From: Pseudomonas sivasensis | GTDB lineage: Bacteria; Pseudomonadota; Gammaproteobacteria; Pseudomonadales; Pseudomonadaceae | Direction: 5' to 3' | Assembly: GCF_013778505.1 (NCBI RefSeq) | Contig: NZ_JAAOWU010000005.1 | Coordinates: forward strand, 72,393-136,392 | DNA: 64,000 bases | Shown here: piece after piece, positions 1 to 9,303 of the stretch | How the letters are laid out: each line of letters opens with the position of its first letter | Position numbering within the stretch: the first letter of the stretch is position 1 | The notes under the pieces: generated by a model | Told to the model about the DNA's origin: nothing | The model's database searches: none | What the model saw: only the letters and a program-made list of their open reading frames with translations | Translations under genes and position numbers: made by a program

Positions 1-1388
1 CCTCGTCAGCCAACCCGATCATTGCCGGGGTGATGGCGTCGTTACAAGGCGTGGCGCGAGCCAACGGGCTGGGCAACATCCCGCCCAAGGAACTGCGCAG
101 AATCCTCGTCGAAACCGGCTACCCACAGGCCAACGGCAATCGCACCGAGATCGGCGTGCAGCCCGACCTGGATTTAGCGATCAAGAAACTGCTCGCCGAC
201 GGCGCAGGCCAGCCGCCCACCGGCCGCCTGGCCCTGCCCGAAGAGGTTAAGTCGGGCGCGGCGTTCACCGGGCAGGTCTACGCCGAATCACCCACCAACA
301 AACCGCTGACGTATCGCTGGACTGCCACGGGTTTCACGCCCGCGACCGGTGAGGGGCCGACCATTGCACTGGCGGCACCCGTGATGCCCGTCGACACCCG
401 CACGTCTATATCAGTGCTGGTGTCCGATGGCACACGCAGCATCACGCTGGTCGAAAACCTCACGATCAAAGCCACCGAAACGCCACCGGTCGGTGACTGC
501 GTCGCCGCGTGGGTCGCCACCAAGGCGTACTCCAATGTCAGCGAAAAAGTCTCCTACAGCGGTTACAACTATCAGGTCGCGCACTGGTCCCAGGGCGCAC
601 GCCCGGACCTGAATTTTGTTGAAACCGGCGCCGCCAAACCCTGGCGTCGCCTGGGCACCTGCGGTGGCGAATCACCCGTTGTCGCCAGGATCACCGCGCC
701 ATCCACGGTTGAAGCCGGCAAGCAGCTGCAAGTGTCGGGCATTTCGTCCACCGGCCAGGACCTGCGCTATGCATGGACCGCATCGGGCTTTACCCCGTCA
801 ACGTCGACGCAGCCGACCGCTACGCTCGTCGCGCCAAACACGGACGGTACGCGCAGCATCACATTGACCGTCACCGACGCACGCGGCGCCAGCGCCAGTG
901 CCAGCCACACTGTCAAAGTGAACGCCAGCGCCCCCGTCAACCGGCCGCCGGTGGGCAGCCTGCTGGGCGATGAGACGGTCGAATCGGGCAAAACCGCGAA
1001 TTTCACCGCCAACACCAGCGACCCGGATGGCGACCCCATGACGTACGCTTGGACGCTCCCAACCGTCCTCACCGCCACCGCCCTCAATACCCGCACCCTC
1101 AGCGTGACCGCCCGCCCGGTCAGCAGCGACACCCGCGCGACCATCAGCGTGGCGGTCAGTGACGGGCGCGGAGGTACGCTAAGGCTGGACCGGCCGATCA
1201 CCGTCAAAGCAGATAACTGCAGAAGCACCCCGCCGTGGTCGCCGACCAAGACCTACCAGACCGCCTGGGAGAAAGTCTTGTACAAAGACAAGGTCTACGA
1301 ACATAACTTCTATAGCCAGAACAAGCCGCCGGACCTTTACTCCGCGCAATGGGGCAAAGAATGGAAAATCGGGGTGCCATGCCCTTGA
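1..1388 (+). CDS. C-terminal part of secreted subtilisin-like (S8) protease with PKD-like and chitin-binding modules (5' truncated)
   Basis: The reading frame is open from the left edge (codons from base 3), so the gene starts outside the window. Its first residues, SSANPIIAGV, match the S8 nucleophile motif GTSxAxP-(I/V)-xAG; the serine codon at 3-5 would be the catalytic Ser, so only the end of the protease domain is present. Then come Ig/PKD-like beta modules (around 75-150, 215-300 and 310-390, counted from the ATG at 33) and two Cys-flanked aromatic segments (about 155-208 and 395-450) of the type W..xxxYxxxxxVxYxGxxYxxxxW, typical of CBM5/12 chitin-binding modules. I infer a secreted protease that docks on chitin or a similar polymer. 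A metal-dependent or other hydrolase carrying the same modules is less likely given the SSANP motif. Confidence 0.65.
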   Translation, partial: SSANPIIAGVMASLQGVARANGLGNIPPKELRRILVETGYPQANGNRTEIGVQPDLDLAIKKLLADGAGQPPTGRLALPEEVKSGAAFTGQVYAESPTNKPLTYRWTATGFTPATGEGPTIALAAPVMPVDTRTSISVLVSDGTRSITLVENLTIKATETPPVGDCVAAWVATKAYSNVSEKVSYSGYNYQVAHWSQGARPDLNFVETGAAKPWRRLGTCGGESPVVARITAPSTVEAGKQLQVSGISSTGQDLRYAWTASGFTPSTSTQPTATLVAPNTDGTRSITLTVTDARGASASASHTVKVNASAPVNRPPVGSLLGDETVESGKTANFTANTSDPDGDPMTYAWTLPTVLTATALNTRTLSVTARPVSSDTRATISVAVSDGRGGTLRLDRPITVKADNCRSTPPWSPTKTYQTAWEKVLYKDKVYEHNFYSQNKPPDLYSAQWGKEWKIGVPCP

Positions 1389-1395
1389 AGCATCC

Positions 1396-1423
1396 GGGGT
1401 GAGCGGACAAGCCCGCTCACCCC
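1396..1423 (+). terminator. Intrinsic terminator-like hairpin after the protease gene
   Basis: An 11-bp perfect stem (GGGGTGAGCGG at 1396-1406, complement at 1413-1423) with a 6-nt loop lies 8 bases after the stop codon. The following bases are only moderately T-rich, so termination efficiency is uncertain. It separates the protease from the moxR operon. Confidence 0.6.
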
Positions 1424-1574
1424 ATTCCTGCTTCCTAAACAAAATTCCTACAAGTTTTCCTGAAAATACCCCGCGCGCCGTTAGTCGCCACCCCCCGCCA
1501 TGCATTAAAGTAGTCGCCCCAGCCCGACGTTTGCTGCATGACGTAGAGGCTCATCTCTCCAGGAACCGTCATCG

Positions 1575-2534
<960 letters not shown>

Positions 2535-2539
2535 ACTCG

Positions 2540-3472
2540 ATGAATGCCAGCGATGGAATCCGCGTCACGCTCAGCGAGTTGATTGAGATGCGCCACCGCG
2601 TGCGCGAAGTGCAGCTGTTTTCCACGCCGAGCCAGCGCAGCCCGCTGATCGGCTTGCATCACTCCAAACTGCGCGGGCGCGGAGTCGACTTCGACCAGGT
2701 GCGCGTATACCAGGCTGGCGACGATGTGCGCACCATCGATTGGCGCGTGACTGCCCGCACCCAGGAACCACACACCAAACTGTTCCACGAAGAGCGCGAG
2801 CGACCGATTTTTATCATGGTCGAGCAAAGCTGCCGGCTGTTTTTCGGCTCGGGCCAGATGTTCAAATCCGTGCTCGCGGCCCAGGCGGCGAGCCTGATCG
2901 GCTGGGCCGCGCTGGGGCATAACGACCGGGTCGGCGGGCTAGTGTTTGGAGACAATGAGCACTACGAAATCAAACCCCGGCGCAGCAAGCAAAGCCTACT
3001 GCAACTGCTTAACCGCCTGGTGCGCGTCAACCAGAGCCTGGACACCGAAAGCCGCCCCGAAGCCGATGCCTTGGGCATGGCCCTGCGCCGTGGCCGCGAA
3101 GTGCTGCGCCCTGGCAGCCTGGTGATTGTGATCTGCGATGAACGCGCCCTCACTGAGGGCGCCGAGCAACAGTTGAGCCTACTGTCACGCCATTGCGACC
3201 TGCTGCTGTTGCCGATTTCCGACCCGCTGGACCACGCCCTGCCCGCCGCGGGGCTGCTGCGTTTTGCGCAAAGAGGGGCGCAACTGGAACTGGACACGCT
3301 GAATTACGACTTGCGCCAGGCCTACAAGGCCCAAGCTGAAGCACGCATCGCCCGCTGGGAACTGCTCGCGCAAAAACTGCGAATACTGCTGATGCCCTTG
3401 AGCACCCAGAGCGAAATGGTCGAGCAACTGCGCGAATACCTCAACCCGCAACGCCCGGCCAAAAAACAATGA
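2540..3472 (+). CDS. DUF58 domain protein of the MoxR/Bat operon
   Basis: A 310-aa protein. The reading frame is open further upstream, but the ATG at 2540, five bases after the moxR stop, gives the natural start, MNASDGIRV. It carries the DUF58 signature (residues 50-88: DFDQVRVYQAGDDVRTIDW followed by ARTxxPHxKxFxEER). DUF58 proteins have a VWA-like fold and are nearly always encoded next to moxR; their biochemical role is not established. No signal peptide or membrane segment is evident, so it is probably cytosolic. The gene overlaps the next one by 4 bp (ATGA). Confidence 0.9.
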   Translation: MNASDGIRVTLSELIEMRHRVREVQLFSTPSQRSPLIGLHHSKLRGRGVDFDQVRVYQAGDDVRTIDWRVTARTQEPHTKLFHEERERPIFIMVEQSCRLFFGSGQMFKSVLAAQAASLIGWAALGHNDRVGGLVFGDNEHYEIKPRRSKQSLLQLLNRLVRVNQSLDTESRPEADALGMALRRGREVLRPGSLVIVICDERALTEGAEQQLSLLSRHCDLLLLPISDPLDHALPAAGLLRFAQRGAQLELDTLNYDLRQAYKAQAEARIARWELLAQKLRILLMPLSTQSEMVEQLREYLNPQRPAKKQ

Positions 3473-3963
3473 GCAGCCTTGACCAACTGCAACCGCTGAT
3501 CGCCCCGCCAAGCATCGGCTTCTGGCCGCCTGCACCGGGTTGGTGGCTGTTGCTGCTGGTGATCCCGTTGCTGGGTTGGGGGCTTTGGTCCTTGCGCCGC
3601 TTCCTCCCTGCGCGACGCCCAGTGGCACGCGCCGAACAACCCTTGGACCCGCTGCGCATCGCCGCACTGGCAGAACTGGCCCTCATGCCCAAACCCTATG
3701 ACGGCGCGCCCGCCGGTGCCTGGCTGCAACAACTCAATGGCCTGCTCAAGCGCCTGTGCCGCAACGACTACCCTTACAGCCAGAGCCACACCCTCAATGG
3801 GCGCAAATGGCTGGCGTTCCTCGACAACCGCTGCCCGGCTGCCGGCCTCACCCGCTGGATGGTACTGGTGGAAGGCGCCTATAAACCCGAATGCAAACTC
3901 GACGACAAGGCCATCGCCGGCCTGACCCAAGCCGTCGACACCTGGATTCGCAAACATGTTTGA
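3469..3963 (+). CDS. DUF4381 single-pass membrane protein
   Basis: A 164-aa protein with one strong transmembrane segment (about 24-44, WWLLLLVIPLLGWGLWSL) and a soluble C-terminal part containing the conserved pattern W-L-x-x-L-N-x-L-L-K-R and NGRKWLAFLD. Small proteins of this type (DUF4381) sit between DUF58 and batA in proteobacterial moxR operons and probably tether the ATPase or VWA complex to the inner membrane. It overlaps its neighbours on both sides (4 and 8 bp), implying translational coupling. Confidence 0.85.
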   Translation: MSSLDQLQPLIAPPSIGFWPPAPGWWLLLLVIPLLGWGLWSLRRFLPARRPVARAEQPLDPLRIAALAELALMPKPYDGAPAGAWLQQLNGLLKRLCRNDYPYSQSHTLNGRKWLAFLDNRCPAAGLTRWMVLVEGAYKPECKLDDKAIAGLTQAVDTWIRKHV

Positions 3964-5044
3964 GTTCGCCTGGCCGTGGATCTTCGTCCTGTTGCCGTTG
4001 CCCTGGTTGATGCGGCTTATCCTGCCTGTGGCCGACAGCGGCGAGCCGGCACTGAAAGTCAGCTACCTCAGTGATCTCGAAGGCCTGGCCAAGCGCCGCG
4101 CCCGCGTCAACTTGCCGGGCTGGCGCCAACAAGCCCCTTTTGTGGTGCTGTGGCTGCTGCTGTTGACCGCCGCCGCACGTCCTGAGTGGCTCGGCGAACC
4201 ACTGCCGATTGCCGCCAGTGGTCGCGACCTGCTGGTGGCGGTCGACGTGTCCGGTTCCATGGATTTCCCCGATATGCATTGGCGGGACGAGGACGTGAGC
4301 CGCTTAACCCTGGTCAAGAACCTCCTCGGTGACTTCCTTGAGCACCGCGACGGCGACCGTGTCGGCCTGATCCTGTTCGGCAGCCAAGCCTACCTGCAAG
4401 CGCCGCTGACGTTTGACCGCCGCACCGTGCGTACCTGGCTGGATGAAGCGCGCATCGGCATCGCCGGCAAAAATACCGCCATTGGCGATGCCATTGGTCT
4501 GGCCCTCAAGCGCCTGCGCCAGCGCCCGGCGCAAAGCCGTGTGCTGATTCTGATCACGGACGGCGCCAACAACGCGGGGCAGATCGATCCACTGACCGCC
4601 GCGCGCCTGGCTGCCGAAGAAGGCGTGAAGATCTACCCGATCGGTATCGGCGCTGACCCTGAGCAAACCGGATCCCTGGGCATTCTCGGCGTCAACCCAA
4701 GCCTGGACCTCGACGAACCGGCGCTCAAGGCCATTGCCAACGCCACCGGCGGGCAATATTTCCGTGCCCGCGACGGCGAAGAACTGCAAACCATCAAGGA
4801 AACCCTCGACCAACTGGAGCCCGTCGAACAGCAACCAACCCAAGCCCGCCCGGCGCTGGCGTTGTACAGCGGCCCGCTGGCCCTGGCGCTGCTCCTGAGC
4901 ATGTTGCTGGTGATCCAGGAACGCTGGCCCAACAACGCCCTGCAACGCTGGTTCAGCAAATTGTCGAGCAAGGGGATCTTCCTGCAACAAAGCCCTGAAT
5001 GGCGCCAGCGCCTTAAACGCCTGCGTTTGCGGAGGCGTCGATGA
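3956..5044 (+). CDS. batA: VWA-domain inner-membrane protein (BatA-like)
   Basis: A 362-aa protein. Two N-terminal transmembrane segments (about 6-24 and 61-74) precede a von Willebrand factor A domain with an intact MIDAS DVSGS (97-101), followed by a C-terminal transmembrane segment (about 303-322) and a very basic tail (RLKRLRLRRRR). An intact MIDAS suggests real divalent-metal-dependent ligand binding on the periplasmic or membrane face. It overlaps both the preceding gene (8 bp) and the next one (4 bp). The Bat naming rests on operon position and architecture. Confidence 0.88.
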   Translation: MFEFAWPWIFVLLPLPWLMRLILPVADSGEPALKVSYLSDLEGLAKRRARVNLPGWRQQAPFVVLWLLLLTAAARPEWLGEPLPIAASGRDLLVAVDVSGSMDFPDMHWRDEDVSRLTLVKNLLGDFLEHRDGDRVGLILFGSQAYLQAPLTFDRRTVRTWLDEARIGIAGKNTAIGDAIGLALKRLRQRPAQSRVLILITDGANNAGQIDPLTAARLAAEEGVKIYPIGIGADPEQTGSLGILGVNPSLDLDEPALKAIANATGGQYFRARDGEELQTIKETLDQLEPVEQQPTQARPALALYSGPLALALLLSMLLVIQERWPNNALQRWFSKLSSKGIFLQQSPEWRQRLKRLRLRRRR

Positions 5045-6780
5045 TCGACCTCTGGCCGCACTGGTTCCGCCCCTGGTGGCTGTTGCTGTTGCCGTTGCTC
5101 GGCTGGTTGCTGTGGCAACTGTGGCACCGCCAAAAACGCGCCGGGCGCTGGCAGATGATCCTGCCGCCGGCCTTCCACGCCGTGCTGCTCAGCGGTGGCA
5201 ACGGCCGCGAAAGTAAATCGCCGTGGGTGGTGCTCGGTATCGCCTGGCTGTTGGCCGTGCTGGCATTGCTTGGCCCCAGTTGGCAACGGGTTGAACAAAC
5301 CAGTCAGAAGCCGTCCGACCCGTTGGTGGTACTGCTGGAACTGACCCCGGAAATGCTCGCCACCGACAGCCCGCCCAACCGCCTGGAACAGGCACGCCGC
5401 AAGCTGTATGACTTGTTGCAAGCGCGCACCGACGCGCAAACCGCCATCGTTGTGTATGCCGGCAGCGCACACACACTGGTGCCACTCTCGGACGACCTGG
5501 GCACCAGCCGCAACCTGCTCGAAGCGTTGCGCCCCTCGATCATGCCCGAACCCGGCCACCGCGCCGACCTGGCAGTACAGAAAGCCCTCGACCTGCTCAA
5601 GCACAGCGGTCTCGGCCAAGGGCGCCTGCTGCTGATCGGTTCATCCCTGTCCAAGCAGGAGCGCCAAGGCATTCGCCTGCTGCTGCAAAGTAACCAGTCG
5701 CCACCCCTGTCGATCCTCGGCATCGGCAGCCGCGAAGGCACGCCGGTCACCCAGGAAAGCGGCGAATTTCTCAAGGACGAACACGGTGCGATTCTGGTAC
5801 CACGCCTCGACAGCCCCACGCTCAAAGCCTTCGCCAGCGAAATGGGCGGGCGTTACCGTGCCGCACGCCTCGACGATAAAGACCTGCGCCAGCTCGGCGT
5901 ACTCGACCCGCCGCAAGCCCTGCGCAATGACGGCCAGTTGCTGCACCTCGACACCTGGGCCGACCAGGGTTACTGGCTGCTCCTCCCGTTGCTGCTGCTC
6001 GCCGCTTGCGCCGGGCGCCGTGGCTGGTTGTTCTGCCTGCCCTTGCTGCTAATGGCAGCGCCGCAGCCGAGCTACGCCTTTGAACTCCAGGATTTGTGGC
6101 TGCGTCCCGACCAGCAAGGCCAATACCTGCTGAAGAAAAAACGCCCCGCCGAAGCCGCCGAACACTTTCAGGACGTGCAATGGCAAGGCGTTGCCCTGTA
6201 CGAAGCTGGCAACTATGCCGAAGCCATCAAGCGGTTTGCCGAAGGCAATGACGCCTACGCTCACTACAATCGCGGTAACGCGTTGGCCAAATCCGGCGAA
6301 CTGGAAGCGGCTATCGACGCCTACGAACAAGCCCTGGAAGCCCAACCTGACCTGCAACCGGCCCTGAAAAACAAGGCTCTGGTGGAATCCCTGATGCAGG
6401 AACAGGCAAAGCCCGAGCCAGAACAGCCGGCAAAAAACGAGGATGACGAATCCACCCAACCCGGCCAAACTGCGCAACCGGGCGCCAGCGGGCAGAATGC
6501 CACTGGCGGCGAGCAGTCGTCCCAGGGCCAAGGCGAAGCAGGCACCGGTGATACCCAGACTGGCGCCACACCGCAAACCGGCGGCAACGAAGTGCCGGGC
6601 AGCGAACTGGGCGACGAGCAAACCACCACCCCGCCGCTGCGCCCTAACGACGCAAGCCTCGACGGTGAACGTCGCCAAGCCCTGGAACAATGGCTGCAGG
6701 AGATCCCGGACAACCCCGGCGAACTGCTGCGACGCAAATTCTGGTACGAACAGCAACAACATCAGGACAAGACTCGATGA
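5041..6780 (+). CDS. VWA-TPR fusion membrane protein (BatB/BatC-like) with degenerate MIDAS
   Basis: A 579-aa protein combining BatB-like and BatC-like parts. Transmembrane segments lie at about 8-26 and 58-76; then comes a VWA-like domain (about 95-290), a double transmembrane region (about 310-345), TPR repeats (about 362-455) and a low-complexity Gln/Gly/Glu/Thr linker before a short C-terminal helix. Where BatA has the MIDAS DxSxS, this protein reads ELTPEM, so the metal site is missing and the domain is probably structural. It overlaps batA and batD by 4 bp each. TPRs usually mediate protein contacts, here perhaps in the periplasm. Confidence 0.85.
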   Translation: MIDLWPHWFRPWWLLLLPLLGWLLWQLWHRQKRAGRWQMILPPAFHAVLLSGGNGRESKSPWVVLGIAWLLAVLALLGPSWQRVEQTSQKPSDPLVVLLELTPEMLATDSPPNRLEQARRKLYDLLQARTDAQTAIVVYAGSAHTLVPLSDDLGTSRNLLEALRPSIMPEPGHRADLAVQKALDLLKHSGLGQGRLLLIGSSLSKQERQGIRLLLQSNQSPPLSILGIGSREGTPVTQESGEFLKDEHGAILVPRLDSPTLKAFASEMGGRYRAARLDDKDLRQLGVLDPPQALRNDGQLLHLDTWADQGYWLLLPLLLLAACAGRRGWLFCLPLLLMAAPQPSYAFELQDLWLRPDQQGQYLLKKKRPAEAAEHFQDVQWQGVALYEAGNYAEAIKRFAEGNDAYAHYNRGNALAKSGELEAAIDAYEQALEAQPDLQPALKNKALVESLMQEQAKPEPEQPAKNEDDESTQPGQTAQPGASGQNATGGEQSSQGQGEAGTGDTQTGATPQTGGNEVPGSELGDEQTTTPPLRPNDASLDGERRQALEQWLQEIPDNPGELLRRKFWYEQQQHQDKTR

Positions 6781-8417
6781 GCCGCCGCACCACCCTTCTG
6801 CTTCTGCTCGCGTTGACGGCAGGCCACGCCCAGGCGGCGAACCTGGTCGCCAGCGTCGACCGCAGCCGCCTCAATTCCGGGGAAACGGTGGAACTGACGG
6901 TGGAATCGAGTGACGTCACCCAGTTCGGCAAGCCCGACCTTTCGCCCCTGGACGCGCAGTTTGAAGTCAGCGGCACCCGCCAGCTCAACCAGCTCACCAC
7001 CCTGGGCGGCGATAACCACGCCACCACGCGCTGGATCATTACCCTGCTGCCCAAGGAAAACGGCACGGTGGTGATCCCCCCCTTGCAAGTGGGCGACTAC
7101 ACGACCCAACCCATCAGCCTGCAAGTGGTGGAAACCGCCAGCCAGAACAGCAATGCCGAATTGGCACCCGTCTTTATCGAAGCCAACCTCGACCAGACCA
7201 GCGTGTACGTGCAGGCCCAGGCGCTGCTGACCGTACGTGTTTACCACTCGGTGTCGCTGTATGACGACAGCAGCCTCACGCCGTTGCAGATTCCGGATGC
7301 CCGCGTGGAACAACTGGGCGAGTCGCGCACGTACGAAAAAGTCATCAACAGCATCCGCCATGGCGTGATCGAAACCCGCTATGCGATCTACCCGCAGCAC
7401 AGCGGCGCCCTGGAACTGCCGACGCAGACCTTCAGCGCCACGCTGGTGGAATCGCGCCCGCCTCAGGAAAACACCCTTCAGGGCACCAAGCCCGGCAAGC
7501 TGATCCACGTGAGCTCGGCGCCGCTGACGTTGCAGGTCAAACCCAAGCCAGAGTTGTATCCCGCCGACACGCCCTGGTTGCCGGCGCGCAGCCTGACGCT
7601 GACCGAGGCCTGGAACCCAGAACCTGAACATGTGCAAGTCGGCGACTCCTTGACCCGCAGCCTCACGGTCAAGGCCGAGGGCCTGTCCAGTGCCCAACTG
7701 CCAGCCTTGCCCAGCACCGACATCAATGGCCTGCGCCGCTATCCCGACCAACCGGTGCTCGGCAACCAGACCAGCGACCGTGGCCTGATCGGCAGCCGCG
7801 AAGACCGCGAAGCCCTGGTGCCCAACCGGGTCGGCCCGCTGGAACTGCCGTCCGTGGAAGTGGTGTGGTGGAACACCCACGAAGACCACCTCGAACGCAC
7901 CAGCCTGCCCGCCCGCACGCTGCAAGTGGCCAACAACCCCAGCCTGGTGGTGGACACCCCCGCCACGCCGACCATCATCACCGCGCCGGACGACAGCCGT
8001 TTGTGGCTGTGGCAACTGAGTACGCTGATCCTGGCCTGCACCACGCTGCTGGGCTTCGGCCTGTGGTGGCGTGCGCGCCGGCAACCGGCGGTACTGCGCG
8101 CCGCACAAACCGGCCCGAGCCCGCGCACCTTGCTCGACGACCTCAAACGCGCGACCCAGGCCAACGACCCCCAGGCCACCCGCCAGGCGCTCGACGCCTG
8201 GGCACGCCAACAACCGGAAACCCTGGCCGACATGGCGGCGCGCTTTGTGCCGTTGTCGGACGCGTTGGATGGGCTCAACGGCGCGCTGTACAGCGAGAGC
8301 GGCCAATACTGGCTGGGCGAAGACCTATGGCGCGCGATAAAAGCCATCCCAATCGCCGAACGCGAGCTGGACTCAACGACCGACACCACCAGCCTGCCGC
8401 CGCTCTATCCCAAGTAG
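6777..8417 (+). CDS. batD: BatD-like periplasmic/membrane protein
   Basis: A 546-aa protein. The ATG at 6777 overlaps the previous stop (ATGA) and gives a clear signal peptide (MSRRTTLLLLLALTAGHAQA, cleavage likely after A20). A long beta-rich periplasmic region begins NLVASVDRSRLNSGETVELTVESSD, as in BatD, and includes a GVIETRYAIYPQHSG segment. A single transmembrane helix (about 408-430) is followed by a cytoplasmic tail. It is the last gene of the operon. The moxR/bat genes probably form one membrane complex; stress-tolerance roles known in other bacteria are only suggestive here. Confidence 0.85.
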   Translation: MSRRTTLLLLLALTAGHAQAANLVASVDRSRLNSGETVELTVESSDVTQFGKPDLSPLDAQFEVSGTRQLNQLTTLGGDNHATTRWIITLLPKENGTVVIPPLQVGDYTTQPISLQVVETASQNSNAELAPVFIEANLDQTSVYVQAQALLTVRVYHSVSLYDDSSLTPLQIPDARVEQLGESRTYEKVINSIRHGVIETRYAIYPQHSGALELPTQTFSATLVESRPPQENTLQGTKPGKLIHVSSAPLTLQVKPKPELYPADTPWLPARSLTLTEAWNPEPEHVQVGDSLTRSLTVKAEGLSSAQLPALPSTDINGLRRYPDQPVLGNQTSDRGLIGSREDREALVPNRVGPLELPSVEVVWWNTHEDHLERTSLPARTLQVANNPSLVVDTPATPTIITAPDDSRLWLWQLSTLILACTTLLGFGLWWRARRQPAVLRAAQTGPSPRTLLDDLKRATQANDPQATRQALDAWARQQPETLADMAARFVPLSDALDGLNGALYSESGQYWLGEDLWRAIKAIPIAERELDSTTDTTSLPPLYPK

Positions 8418-8598
8418 GCCATTGCCCAGCAAAAAAACCTCGCGATTGAGAGCCCACACGCCAGTCAATTTCCTACACGGGAGTTGACGCTTTCTGAACC
8501 AGCAGATTAGTCCGATTCAGCAAATACCTCCCCGCCAGTCAAACTTCTGCAGCGGTCGGCAATACCTGCCGTGCGCTTGAAATCAGAGGATTTATTGG
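8418..8598. other. Intergenic region before the ART-like gene
   Basis: This stretch has lower GC than the flanking operons. I see no convincing terminator for the bat operon and no coding sequence. The only clear signal is GAGGA at 8586-8590, eight bases before the ATG at 8599. Confidence 0.5.
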
Positions 8599-9135
8599 AT
8601 GGACTTTTACCGAGGTGACGACCGCAACCCAGCGGACAGCGTGATTCGTAAACAAGGGTTCACCGCAAAACCGCCTATCCCAACCATGAACGGCAACCAG
8701 GCACGTCTATATCTCGCTCAACAATTCATGAAAGGAAACATGCGCCTTTCATGCCATGACGTGGGCATGACGTGGCGCGAACAAACCCCTGGCGGGCTGG
8801 TGGCCACCGCTCAAACGCAGGAGGGCGCATTCGCGAAAAGCTATTTCTACAAGATTTCAATCCCCGACCGTGAGCTCATGGCGTGGGAACTGACCAACAA
8901 GGGCGATCGAGAACGACAGATACCGTTGTCGAACGTCGGAACCACCCGCAAATACTGCATCATTCACAACAGCAACACCTATGAGACGGCAACGATTATC
9001 GCGCTTTGTCATCCGGTACATACCCGAGAGGCCACCTTCCTGACGGCGATTCCCGCGCAATACATTGTAGGAACGCGAACAGGCAAGGATGTCCTGAATG
9101 AAAGTTTGCCGTTTTCCCCCTTCACTCCGGCGTAA
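8599..9135 (+). CDS. Putative ADP-ribosyltransferase of the cholera/pertussis toxin type (orphan)
   Basis: A 178-aa protein. The N-terminus DFYRGDDRNP fits the YRxDxRxP motif of cholera toxin A and pertussis toxin S1 (NAD-binding Arg would be R5), followed by an xxGF turn. LVATAQ (67-72) falls where these toxins have (Y/V)STS, followed by a YFYKISIP strand like YIYVI. TREATFLTAIPAQYIVG (142-158) aligns with the cholera toxin ExE...GIP...IYG block, keeping the catalytic-position Glu (E144) but with Thr instead of the first Glu. STS is replaced by ATA. There is no signal peptide, B subunit or neighbouring immunity gene. It could be a T6SS or contact effector, an antiphage enzyme or a degenerate toxin. 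Base composition is more AT-rich than its neighbours, suggesting acquisition. Confidence 0.55.
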   Translation: MDFYRGDDRNPADSVIRKQGFTAKPPIPTMNGNQARLYLAQQFMKGNMRLSCHDVGMTWREQTPGGLVATAQTQEGAFAKSYFYKISIPDRELMAWELTNKGDRERQIPLSNVGTTRKYCIIHNSNTYETATIIALCHPVHTREATFLTAIPAQYIVGTRTGKDVLNESLPFSPFTPA

Positions 9136-9303
9136 GCCAGCCAGCAAGCTGCCCCCCCCCCGCCAGACACCTCACTCAGTCGACAAAGTTGCGTCGTTGG
9201 CTGAGTAGGTTCACTGCTCTGTAAGGTAAACTCCCCTCCTTTTCACCGCCATTCTCTGTATACGGCGGCCATTCACTTTTCTATTTTTTTCACGGAGTTC
9301 GCC

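Noticed and set aside
6762..8306. A 514-codon open frame antisense to the batD gene
   Set aside because: It mirrors codon bias of the sense gene (high GC third positions), has no recognisable motif, and the sense strand encodes a clear signal peptide and BatD architecture in a tight operon.
9152..9161. Run of ten C bases as a phase-variation tract
   Set aside because: It lies after the stop codon of the ADP-ribosyltransferase-like gene and 140 bases before sbcD, so slippage would not switch either frame. An effect on expression is possible but unsupported.
9174..9207. Interrupted inverted repeat ACTCAG...CTGAGT as terminator of the ART-like gene
   Set aside because: The stem is broken by mismatches and there is no T-tract, so I did not call it a terminator.
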